Source: Prevotella sp.
Lineage (GTDB): Bacteria > Bacteroidota > Bacteroidia > Bacteroidales > Bacteroidaceae
Direction of reading: 5' to 3'
Length of the DNA: 64,000 nt
NCBI GenBank assembly: GCA_017474925.1
Contig: JAFVGN010000060.1
Coordinates: forward strand, 16,802 to 80,801
A program made the translations under genes and the position numbers. Within the stretch, counting starts at the first letter, position 1. Each line of letters starts with the position of its first letter. Positions 35,745-42,968 of the stretch are shown in pieces. Below the pieces are notes generated by a model. The model was not told the origin of the DNA and did no database searches. It worked only from the letters and a program-made list of their open reading frames with translations.

Positions 35745-36173
35745 TCAATCTATAATCTTTTTGTTTTCCATTTCCCGCAGGAGCGAGGAACTTACGCCAT
35801 TGGTGTGTTGCAGATAGACCACCTCGGCTCCTAATGGCTGCAGGTCTCGCTCCGTCTGTAGCCAACGCTCGTTACCCTTCCAGTCGCTGCCGATGAATAC
35901 GGCATCAAAATGCAGCTGCTGCCATGCATCGGTCTTGCTCAGCGTGTCGCATAGCACCACCTTGTCTACACACCGCATTTCACCAATAATAGCAGCACGG
36001 TCATGCTCATTGACTACAGGCTTCTTGTGCTTGTATTCGTTTACCAGCTGGTCGGTATTCACTCCGACAATCAGGCTGTCACACAACTCGCTTGCCTGAT
36101 GGAGGAGGTTCAGGTGTCCGATGTGGAACATATCAAATGTTCCCTGCGTATATCCTATCTTGTATTTTTTCAT
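35745..36173 (-). CDS. tagD: Glycerol-3-phosphate cytidylyltransferase
   Basis: A 142-residue cytoplasmic enzyme forming CDP-glycerol from CTP and glycerol-3-phosphate. It has GTFDMFHIGH (11-20, the nucleotidyltransferase HxGH), GSDWKGNERW (95-104, the TagD-specific block) and a C-terminal SSSLLR (128-133). It is coupled to the following transferase with three bases between. Its start overlaps the stop of a 41-codon acyltransferase relic by ATGA. A broken copy of its 5' end lies at 37490-37575. Confidence 0.9.
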   Translation of the reverse strand: MKKYKIGYTQGTFDMFHIGHLNLLHQASELCDSLIVGVNTDQLVNEYKHKKPVVNEHDRAAIIGEMRCVDKVVLCDTLSKTDAWQQLHFDAVFIGSDWKGNERWLQTERDLQPLGAEVVYLQHTNGVSSSLLREMENKKIID

Positions 36174-36295
36174 TTGGTCTGTTTATATTTGTCAGGTATC
36201 TCCTCAGGCCGCTTAGGACGTACCAGATTCAAACCTTTTACCACGCTATGTGAGAGAACATCCTTGGTAACGAAGGCGCAGGCCTCGGTGTTCAT
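36170..36295 (-). pseudogene. 3'-end relic of a hexapeptide acyltransferase
   Basis: An ATG-started frame of 41 codons reading NTEACAFVTKDVLSHSVVKG and then LNLVRPKRP, ending in TGA. The first part matches the end of hexapeptide acyltransferases (GAxAxVTKDVPxxSVVxGxPA); compare CALVTKDV in the intact gene at 25839. The upstream two thirds of such a protein are missing. The stop overlaps the tagD start (ATGA), so the fragment may still be translated and keep tagD coupled. Confidence 0.65.
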
Positions 36296-36317
36296 TTTCT
36301 TTATTCACTATTTTACT

Positions 36318-37457
36318 TTAAACTTTGAACTTTGCTTGCAACGCAACACTCTTGTTGCGACGGCAATAGTCTATCACTTCATCGGTATATTTACCAAAAA
36401 CTTCTTGGTTAGTGTACATATATGCGCTATAGCTGAATCCGTTAATATTATATTCTATGAGTACAGGTTTCCCATTTTCATTCAGTGCGATATCAAGAGC
36501 TATTAATCGATGATGATGAATGCTTGATCCTATGTATTTGGAGAATGAGATCACGTCATTCCAATGAGGAACGGTAAAGACATTCTTAGAATAATCAATT
36601 CCATTCCAAGAGTCTTGTTTGTTTCCGTATTGATCAACAACATACTTTCCCAATTCGCCAGTTGCAACATCAATGCCAACACGCATCCCCCCAGCATGTA
36701 TGTTATCTACAAATGAGCCATCTTTTCCTATTCTGATTATACCAGCAGTAACTACGGATTCTTCGTTGGCAACTGAACGATAGAGGCAAAGCCGCATGGT
36801 ATTTACAGACGTAGGACATAGCTTTTTCATAAAACTATGTTGGGTTATCATTTCTTGTAAGCAGAAATCTTTCTGATACGATAGCAGGAAGGCTTTTGAC
36901 AAAGTAATATCCCCCCTAACGGAAACGAAATCCTTACCTTTCTTTTCAAATTTCATGATACCTCTTCCAGAACTTGAATTGACAGAGGGCTTTAATATTA
37001 AACTTGTTGCGTTGCCAATATATTTTGAGAGGTCATCACTTGCATTCTTATATTCAGCATCAAGCAAATTGCTTCCATTAATCCTACAAACGATGGTACG
37101 GGCGACATGCTCTTTCCCAACAATCTCTGGAAATAAATTTTTGTCCGAATAAGTCGGACGGTATTCTATCGGATTAAGAACGGGTTCAATGAAAGAACGG
37201 CCGATGTCTTCAGGAACGATATTCGGATTATTTCCACAAAAATGACTAAAGAATCGATAGGAATAGGGTTCGACACGAGGACATAGGACTTCCCATTTCT
37301 TCATGTAGAGATCCTCACCTATGGCTTTCTTGTTTTCGAAATGCTGTTGTTTCAGATAGCATTTATATTGATTTGAATAGCGTCGATATCTGCGATAGTG
37401 CCTTACAGAGACAAAGGCCCCCATGACACATGATTTTATACTTGAAATTATACTCAT
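36318..37457 (-). CDS. Sugar-transfer-associated ATP-grasp protein
   Basis: A 379-residue protein of the ATP-grasp group found near capsule glycosyltransferases. A basic N-terminus (HYRRYRRYSNQYK) is followed by the ATP-binding strand LILKPSVNSSSGRGIMKF, SVNTMRLCLYRS, GGMRVGIDVATGE and the metal-binding end LIALDIALNENGKPVLIEYNINGFS. It probably ligates an amino or carboxylic group to the glycan; the substrate is not known. The gene is AT-rich and lies between two relics, a tagD 5' end on its upstream side and an acyltransferase 3' end downstream, which marks it as a recent insertion. Confidence 0.78.
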   Translation of the reverse strand: MSIISSIKSCVMGAFVSVRHYRRYRRYSNQYKCYLKQQHFENKKAIGEDLYMKKWEVLCPRVEPYSYRFFSHFCGNNPNIVPEDIGRSFIEPVLNPIEYRPTYSDKNLFPEIVGKEHVARTIVCRINGSNLLDAEYKNASDDLSKYIGNATSLILKPSVNSSSGRGIMKFEKKGKDFVSVRGDITLSKAFLLSYQKDFCLQEMITQHSFMKKLCPTSVNTMRLCLYRSVANEESVVTAGIIRIGKDGSFVDNIHAGGMRVGIDVATGELGKYVVDQYGNKQDSWNGIDYSKNVFTVPHWNDVISFSKYIGSSIHHHRLIALDIALNENGKPVLIEYNINGFSYSAYMYTNQEVFGKYTDEVIDYCRRNKSVALQAKFKV

Positions 37458-37489
37458 CTTAACTTGTTGGTTGAATTGCGCTTGATTTT

Positions 37490-37575
37490 CTTGCCTGATG
37501 GAGCAAGTTCAAGTGACCGATGTGTAACATATCGAAAATGCCTTACGTGGAGCCTATCTTATGCGTCTTCTTCAT
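37490..37575 (-). pseudogene. 5'-end relic of a tagD copy with in-frame stop
   Basis: Starting from an ATG at 37575 the minus strand reads MKKTHKIGST, then TAA, then GIFDMLHIGHLNLLHQAR. This matches the first 28 residues of the intact tagD at 36173 (GTFDMFHIGHLNLLHQAS) with the Gln codon CAG changed to TAA. Similarity stops abruptly near 37490. It begins two bases after the stop of the preceding ATP-grasp gene. Confidence 0.88.
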
Positions 37576-37576
37576 A

Positions 37577-38770
37577 TTATTTTATGCGAAAACATTTTTT
37601 TACAAATGTCATGACTCTGCGTTTTAGTGTACTCAATTTTAATTGCGAATATGGCTTGTTGTCTGTATCATCCAAAATGAATGTAACATTAGCTTTCGCC
37701 AATTCTTCTGAAAATCGGCTAAAAGTCCATTGTCCAGCGAAAACCTTTGATAGTGCAGTTTTCTCATTTATAAAATGATATTGGGGGAATGAACGTTCAA
37801 ATTCTGCCTTCGGATTTATTCCCAAAAGAGTGTTTATGAGGACTCCTGGCAGATTAATGATTGATTTAGTGATGGCATAGCCACTGGCTCCTAACCTGAG
37901 ATTGAGTTCGTTGAAATAAATCGTCCCATTGCTGACGAATAAATCTATGTCGAAAAGTCCTGTTAGGTTTATCTTTTCCATAAATGCGGTCAACTTTTCT
38001 TCAAGTCCGGGATATGACGTTATGGAACAAACAGTTCCTGTGGCAGCAACCCCCAAGAAATGTTCCTTGATGCTTATTATACCAGGAATAATGGATTTCC
38101 CATCGACAGACACTCCAAGTACGGCAATCTCTTGATCTATATCGATGAGCTCCTCTATCAAGATGTCGTCTTTGGAAATCTCTGAAATTCTTTTCAGTTG
38201 AAGTGCTAACTCGCGCTCGTTGTTACATCTTGTCATCAAGCGTTTTAGGGCTCTTTTGAAACTTTCCTTGGGCTTTATGAAACAAGGATAAGAAATGCCA
38301 TCGGGAATTATATAATTCGCCTCATCGCAATGAGCCACCCAGCCATCAGCAACTCTAAGCCCCGCGTCTTTTGCTGTTTGCTTGACCCGATACTTGTTCA
38401 TCATGCTTACCAGCTCTCCTTGTCTTCTCGACACATTGGGCATCATGAAATTTTGCGTTAGCTCGTCAAGATGCAGGTCAATCACAGAAGCAGTATAGTC
38501 ATCGGTTGGTAGAAGTATCCTCTTTTCTCCAACATTTTCTAAACTTTTGATAATATTAACCAACTTTGCATGGTCAGGCTCTTTTGCTATGAATGTTTTC
38601 AAAACATATTTGCTACTTGCGTCGATTCTACACTTAGTATTCCTTCCTGTCTGTATAACTATAACGTCACAGCCTGATTCAGCAGCTGCCCTTATCATAC
38701 CCAGTCGCGAGGCATAATTGCGCCCCATGACTATCGCTATGTGTTTGAGATTGTGCACTTTTGTCCTCAT
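37577..38770 (-). CDS. ATP-grasp ligase (carbamoyl-phosphate-synthase-like fold)
   Basis: A 397-residue protein. An N-terminal Rossmann-like part (HIAIVMGRNYASRLGMIRAAAESG) precedes an ATP-grasp domain with YPCFIKPKESF, DDILIEELIDIDQEIAVLGVSVDG and the metal site FDIDLFVSNGTIYFNELNLRLGASG. It resembles PylC/CarB-type ligases seen in polysaccharide loci. Reaction and partners are unknown, but the domain makes an acyl-phosphate intermediate to join a carboxylate to an amine. It is followed at once by the tagD relic, showing that tagD once came directly after it. Confidence 0.8.
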   Translation of the reverse strand: MRTKVHNLKHIAIVMGRNYASRLGMIRAAAESGCDVIVIQTGRNTKCRIDASSKYVLKTFIAKEPDHAKLVNIIKSLENVGEKRILLPTDDYTASVIDLHLDELTQNFMMPNVSRRQGELVSMMNKYRVKQTAKDAGLRVADGWVAHCDEANYIIPDGISYPCFIKPKESFKRALKRLMTRCNNERELALQLKRISEISKDDILIEELIDIDQEIAVLGVSVDGKSIIPGIISIKEHFLGVAATGTVCSITSYPGLEEKLTAFMEKINLTGLFDIDLFVSNGTIYFNELNLRLGASGYAITKSIINLPGVLINTLLGINPKAEFERSFPQYHFINEKTALSKVFAGQWTFSRFSEELAKANVTFILDDTDNKPYSQLKLSTLKRRVMTFVKKCFRIK

Positions 38771-38791
38771 TTGAAAGATTAAGACAAGATT

Positions 38792-39397
38792 TCAGATACC
38801 AAACCTTTTCACATGTCCAGGTTTGTATCTGAGTTTTTTATACCATTTACGAATCAGAAACTGACATTTGATATACCAGTTAGAATAAGGGCAGCCATTC
38901 AACCATTTTACCATCATAACATCATAATGGTCAGTAGAGGTTACTTTTAAATCAACAAATTTATATCCTGCTTTTTTTGCGATATCAAGTCTATGTTTAT
39001 TGTTCTCATGAGTTTCGCCGAGCATTCTTGTCAACTGCATAGATAAAGCAAGCTCTTCTCTCTTAAGATCTAAGGCTTTATAAATACCTTTACCATTGTA
39101 CTCTGGAAGGACTGAAGCAAAACAGCAATAAGCATAGTCACCCTTTCCGCACCAAAGACGACCCGCTTTTACAATTATTGCTGCTGTTCCTACGATTTTC
39201 TGCCCATCCATGGCAACAAGCATCTTTCCGTGTCCCTCAATTTTTTTCCTTATTTTCTCCCCCGGAAGTGCAGGGAATGCCATATTCATTCCTTTCTGAC
39301 GGTTCTGCTCATGTGCTTTCCATAGCACATTGTGAATCTCATCCCATGATACCCAGTCGGGCTTTTCTATGATTATTATACTTGCATCGTTTTTCAT
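38792..39397 (-). CDS. GNAT-family acyltransferase
   Basis: A 201-residue cytoplasmic protein. The acetyl-CoA loop is visible as SVLPEYNGKGIYKALDLKREELA, followed by MQLTRMLGETHENNKHRLDIAKKAGYKFVD. This is typical of N-acetyltransferases acting on sugar amines or small molecules. It ends in GHVKRFGI, nearly the same as the C-terminus of the flippase upstream (GRVKRLGI). In this setting it may acetylate an amino-sugar nucleotide or supply an acylated building block. Confidence 0.75.
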   Translation of the reverse strand: MKNDASIIIIEKPDWVSWDEIHNVLWKAHEQNRQKGMNMAFPALPGEKIRKKIEGHGKMLVAMDGQKIVGTAAIIVKAGRLWCGKGDYAYCCFASVLPEYNGKGIYKALDLKREELALSMQLTRMLGETHENNKHRLDIAKKAGYKFVDLKVTSTDHYDVMMVKWLNGCPYSNWYIKCQFLIRKWYKKLRYKPGHVKRFGI

Positions 39398-39419
39398 TAT
39401 TACCTACGAATGTTTAAAC

Positions 39420-40901
39420 TTATATACCAAGACGTTTAACCCTTCCCCCTTTTTTATGATAGATGGACACAACTATCTCTTTTATGTTTACGTAACTTTC
39501 CGGCTTGAAGACAAAAGACCAAATCAAATAAACAGAAACAAAGCAGACAAATTTTAGGATTCCATCCAAATACAATGACAAGTTAGCATACATGCCAACA
39601 AAATAGGTAACTGTAAATATAACTAATGAAACGATTAGAATTGGGAAGATATCTGCCAATTGTCTTGTCCACGTGTATCCGATATATTTGGAAACTAAAC
39701 AGATATTCACAAAATACGAAAACCATGTCGTGAAAACCAGACAGATAAGCAGTCCCTTCATTCCATAGAAATAGATGCTGCAAAACAACAGAGTGATACC
39801 AACCATACGTTTAAAAACTGTCCATTTAAACATCACCTTACTCTTCCCTATTGCGGCAATAGAATGGTTGTTAACCCCTTGTAGACAATATGCCAGACCG
39901 GACAGACACAAAAACTGGAAATAAGGGACACTATCAATCCATCTTTCAGAGTATAATAATACGAATAAAGGTTTTGCACATAGTAAAAGGATAAACATCA
40001 GCGGAAAGGTGATATACGAAAGAGAGATGGTTAACTTTCGAATAGTATCCGATAGACGAGACTTGTCATCTTGCAACTCTGCATATAGGGGATAAGTTAC
40101 CTGTGTTAGCACCTGAGAAATACTTAAAGAGGCCAATCTTTCCGTACTCTGGGCTCTTGAATAGTATCCCATTGTGGCAGGATTATAGAATTTACCGATC
40201 AAAAGCCCCTGAATCTGTCGGCCAAACTGATTCAACATATGTGTCAGAAACATGTAGAACCCAAAACTGAAAAGTTCCCTAAGTGACTGCCATGAGAAAA
40301 CTAACTGGGGACGCCACTTGACATAGAACCAGAATGCAATGGCAGGAATGGCTGCAGTCAGGATGTGTTGAGCCACCAAAGCCCACACACCAAAGCCTTG
40401 ATATGCCATCACGATGGTGACAGTCAGTGCAGTGACCGATGTAAAAATAGTTACAACGGAAAGCGTCTTGAAGTTCATCTTCTTCCGCAACTGATTGCGC
40501 TGGACAATGTTAAAAGCATAGATAAACAGGATGACTCCCTGCACCCGCAAAACATCACTAAGCAAAGGAATATCATAGAACCGTGCAATGGCAGGAGCTG
40601 AGAAATACAGAATGACATACAATAACACTGCCATTCCAAGATTCCAAAAGAATATCGTGGAATAATCTTCCTGTGTGGGACGCTTCTTCTGTATCAATGC
40701 TGAGCCGAAGCCACCGTCGATGAACGCCTCTGCCAAGACCATGAAGATCATCAACATGCCTATGCAACCATAATCATATGGAGTCAACAAACGGGCAAGA
40801 ATTATACCAGAAATGAATTGGATGAACATCGTAGAGTATTTCTGCAATGCTGTCCATATCATCCCCGATACTGTCTTCTGTTTGAGATTCTTATTTGACA
40901 T
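39420..40901 (-). CDS. wzx: Wzx-type polysaccharide flippase (MOP superfamily)
   Basis: A 493-residue inner-membrane protein with about twelve to fourteen segments. It opens with KQKTVSGMIWTALQKYSTMFIQFISGIILARLLTPYDYG and has QGLLIGKFYNPATMGYYSRAQS, both characteristic of the WzxC/TuaB branch of the multidrug/oligosaccharidyl-lipid exporters. It moves the lipid-linked repeat unit to the periplasmic face. Its start lies eleven bases inside the end of the preceding SGNH-like gene, and its first 33 bases are duplicated at the start of that gene. Confidence 0.92.
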   Translation of the reverse strand: MSNKNLKQKTVSGMIWTALQKYSTMFIQFISGIILARLLTPYDYGCIGMLMIFMVLAEAFIDGGFGSALIQKKRPTQEDYSTIFFWNLGMAVLLYVILYFSAPAIARFYDIPLLSDVLRVQGVILFIYAFNIVQRNQLRKKMNFKTLSVVTIFTSVTALTVTIVMAYQGFGVWALVAQHILTAAIPAIAFWFYVKWRPQLVFSWQSLRELFSFGFYMFLTHMLNQFGRQIQGLLIGKFYNPATMGYYSRAQSTERLASLSISQVLTQVTYPLYAELQDDKSRLSDTIRKLTISLSYITFPLMFILLLCAKPLFVLLYSERWIDSVPYFQFLCLSGLAYCLQGVNNHSIAAIGKSKVMFKWTVFKRMVGITLLFCSIYFYGMKGLLICLVFTTWFSYFVNICLVSKYIGYTWTRQLADIFPILIVSLVIFTVTYFVGMYANLSLYLDGILKFVCFVSVYLIWSFVFKPESYVNIKEIVVSIYHKKGGRVKRLGI

Positions 40902-42012
40902 TAGCTATAACTTTCTTGGTCTTACCATCACTCATACGAATCATGTTCAATCCTTTCTGAGGATGGCCTATTCTACGCCCTTGCATATCATAGACAATAG
41001 TTCTTGGCGAATCATTGACTGCACCATATACAATAGAAGTGTAATCTTCAGGATTCTGGCATTGATACATATTCTGTGTTGCCAAATAAGCAGCCTCTTG
41101 AGCTATGAGGGCATTTTCATCAGTTACATTCACTGATGGATACTTCGAGTCTTTATCAGATACATCTATACGAGCGGAATTGCCAACTACCGATATACCA
41201 CAACGCGGTGCAATGAGCGATTCATAATAGCTGCAGGCAGCCGTATATTCTGCCAGTCCATATCCGCAATGTGTCCCATCTCGTGTCAAATCATATTCAT
41301 TGTTGAGCGAACTCGACCTTAAATTCTGAATGGCAGTTCCGTATGGAATTACGAAATCTACACCATAATCTTCACAAAAGGACTTGGTAGAATTGGCTAT
41401 CAACTGCCATCGGTCATAAGAAGATTTCTCCGTGTTTTTCTCATACCCGCTCCAATAACTATGTACAAGGAGGAAACCAAGCTTTGCGTTCGGTTGATGC
41501 TCCTTGATGATAGAGATCAACTCATCCAAATAACCAGCTGCACTATTGGTGTTCCATGTTGAATAATAGGGTGCATACAAACTATACTGATGGATAATGA
41601 TTAAATCCCAAGTCTCGTTGGTCAACAAATCTCTGAATAACTTGCCATCTCCAGCTTCTCCTTCACCTGTTTGTACATTGGCTGACAGCCTACCTACGAC
41701 CTTTGTAATAGAATAGATTTTAGAGTCCTTATCATTATAAATATCAACCCAGTTCTTGAAGGAGGCTCCCCCCCGAGAGCATTGATATAGACACATCGTA
41801 CTGAGGTCGGCCTTACTCGCCTTTGCAATGAGAGGCAGAAGATGGGTCGCTCCAGCTGTATAACTATTCCCTATATCAAGAACCCTCAGTTCCGCCTTCT
41901 TTAAGACAGCATTCTCTGCAGTTACTGGCAAACTTAAAAGGATGCTAGCTATAAAACAATAGAAACACCTCATAATAGATACCGCCTTCTGTTTTTTATT
42001 CTTATTTGACAT
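40891..42012 (-). CDS. Exported SGNH-hydrolase-like protein (DUF4886 type) with tail
   Basis: A 373-residue protein with a hydrophobic signal segment (CFYCFIASILLSLPVTA) and esterase-like blocks: DIGNSYTAG (GNS in place of GDS), HQYSLYAP and DGTHCGYG with the Asp-x-x-His pair. It ends with IVYDMQGRRIGHPQKG and a basic tail like other secreted proteins here. The first 13 residues, MSNKNKKQKAVSI, copy the start of the Wzx flippase below it. The original start was probably the Met at 41973. The fused start may now supply the ribosome site. A run of seven G lies in the coding strand near 41771. It may be a capsule or glycan O-acyl esterase. Confidence 0.75.
   Translation of the reverse strand: MSNKNKKQKAVSIMRCFYCFIASILLSLPVTAENAVLKKAELRVLDIGNSYTAGATHLLPLIAKASKADLSTMCLYQCSRGGASFKNWVDIYNDKDSKIYSITKVVGRLSANVQTGEGEAGDGKLFRDLLTNETWDLIIIHQYSLYAPYYSTWNTNSAAGYLDELISIIKEHQPNAKLGFLLVHSYWSGYEKNTEKSSYDRWQLIANSTKSFCEDYGVDFVIPYGTAIQNLRSSSLNNEYDLTRDGTHCGYGLAEYTAACSYYESLIAPRCGISVVGNSARIDVSDKDSKYPSVNVTDENALIAQEAAYLATQNMYQCQNPEDYTSIVYGAVNDSPRTIVYDMQGRRIGHPQKGLNMIRMSDGKTKKVIANVK
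41973..42012 (-). repeat. Duplicated 5' end of the wzx gene
   Basis: From the ATG at 42012 the minus strand matches the wzx start at 40901: the first 15 bases are identical (ATGTCAAATAAGAAT), then AAACAGAAG and GTATC are shared. TTATAnnTAATG is shared at the upstream junction. After about 36 bases the sequences differ. The copy lies 28 bases after the UpxY stop, where wzx itself would be expected in an undisturbed locus. Confidence 0.85.
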
Positions 42013-42040
42013 TACTTATAAACGTGATTTAAACATTATT

Positions 42041-42715
42041 TCATTGTTCTATCACTTGTATAAAAGCCGTTGGAATATAGGCCGTAGAAACAAGTCCGAC
42101 TTGGGACAATGTTAATACAACCCGCTGCTGGCCTGAAACCCGGGCAACCCTTCCTTCGACACCCTTGAATGCTCCATCTTTTATCCTCACTAACTCTCCG
42201 CCTTTGAAATGACATCGTGATTCATCAACGAACTTCAGATGTTCACTTTTGTTGCATGTGGCAATGATGAAATTCTCCATCTCCTTACAGGAGACAGTCA
42301 ATGGGGGATTCTTCAGGGTTACGCTTTGTTCAAAATGATTGTAATAATAGGTAAGGTATGAGAGGGCTGGCGTGTTCTTCACATACTCATCTGCCTTGTC
42401 CTCGGTGGTATATACAAAAAGGAGGTTAGGGATAAGTGTCTCCAGAACCTTCTTTTGCTTGCCATTTACCGACTTGCGCGCATATCTTTTTGCTATATAG
42501 ACAAACGTGCCATCTTCAACAATGTAATCAGCTGCCTTGTCTTCTCGTCCGTATGATGCCCGGAAAACATACCAGTTTTTATCTTTGTCATGTACATATC
42601 TTACCGACACCCCTGTCTTTGAGCTCTTGGCTTCGGGGATGGTATCAGGGGTAAGCCTGACACATGGAGGATTAGCCTCGCCTCGTCGAGTTTCCACATT
42701 AGACAATGTGCTCAT
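42041..42715 (-). CDS. upxY: UpxY-family transcription antiterminator (NusG-like)
   Basis: A 224-residue NusG paralog that lets RNA polymerase read through the long capsule operon. The NGN-like domain has NWYVFRASYGREDKAADYI, LIPNLLFVYTT and YLTYYYNHF; the C-terminal KOW part has GGELVRIKDGAFKGVEGRVARVSGQQRVVL. It is the first gene of the operon, as in Bacteroides capsule loci. I use the ATG at 42715. An in-frame GTG at 42769 would add 18 residues that are not typical of the family. No UpxZ inhibitor gene follows it. Confidence 0.9.
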   Translation of the reverse strand: MSTLSNVETRRGEANPPCVRLTPDTIPEAKSSKTGVSVRYVHDKDKNWYVFRASYGREDKAADYIVEDGTFVYIAKRYARKSVNGKQKKVLETLIPNLLFVYTTEDKADEYVKNTPALSYLTYYYNHFEQSVTLKNPPLTVSCKEMENFIIATCNKSEHLKFVDESRCHFKGGELVRIKDGAFKGVEGRVARVSGQQRVVLTLSQVGLVSTAYIPTAFIQVIEQ

Positions 42716-42825
42716 ATCGGACCATCTCGCGTTTTGGTCGACGCTCGGCTCGATGCTTGATGTAAACACTTATTGTACACATCCGACGTTTGTACCCAAA
42801 GGCTCACATCTTCGAGAATCGGCTG

Positions 42826-42833
42826 CAAAAGTA
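42826..42833 (-). promoter_or_regulatory. -7 element of the capsule operon
   Basis: TACTTTTG on the minus strand, giving a leader of roughly 100 bases to the UpxY ATG. I see no clear -33 TTTG and no pair of inverted repeats flanking the promoter, so there is no sign of an invertible switch as in Bacteroides capsules. Confidence 0.55.
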
Positions 42834-42915
42834 CAAAAAAAAAAGGAATTATATGCCCTTTTAGACGAAAAAACATAAAATTGCCTTTTCTTGGTGAATA
42901 TTTACCATCAGATGG

Positions 42916-42938
42916 GATATACTTAATAGAAGTATATC
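42916..42938. repeat. 9-bp inverted repeat before the capsule promoter
   Basis: GATATACTT (42916-42924) and AAGTATATC (42930-42938) around AATAG. It follows the DUF4831 gene and precedes the capsule promoter by about 80 bases. Weak as a terminator because no T-run follows; could be a binding site. Confidence 0.45.
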
Positions 42939-42968
42939 TTTATAGGTTGTATATAGCAGATATTATAT

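Larger units (their letters stand above)
23507..42833 (-). other. Capsule / exopolysaccharide biosynthesis locus
   Basis: Twenty minus-strand genes and three relics packed with gaps mostly under 30 bases or short overlaps, read from a promoter at 42826 to the terminator at 23447-23486. Order of transcription: UpxY, SGNH-like protein, Wzx, GNAT, ATP-grasp, ATP-grasp, TagD, TagB/F-like, TupA-like ATP-grasp, EpsG-like, beta-helix, Stealth, three acyltransferases, GT4, hexapeptide acyltransferase, GT4, WecA-type. The middle part (about 27.5-42 kb) is clearly AT-richer than the flanks. No export genes (Wza, Wzc) are in the window. Confidence 0.88.

Noticed and set aside
41765-41775. Run of seven G on the coding strand of the SGNH-like gene as a phase-variation tract
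   Set aside because: Seven is short for slippage control and the frame is intact; not enough to claim switching.
42716-42769. GTG start for UpxY giving 18 more residues
   Set aside because: A standard ATG exists at 42715 and the extra residues are not like the family.
23507-42833. Mobile element carrying the capsule locus
   Set aside because: No integrase, transposase, attachment repeats or tRNA flank it; low GC alone is usual for capsule genes.
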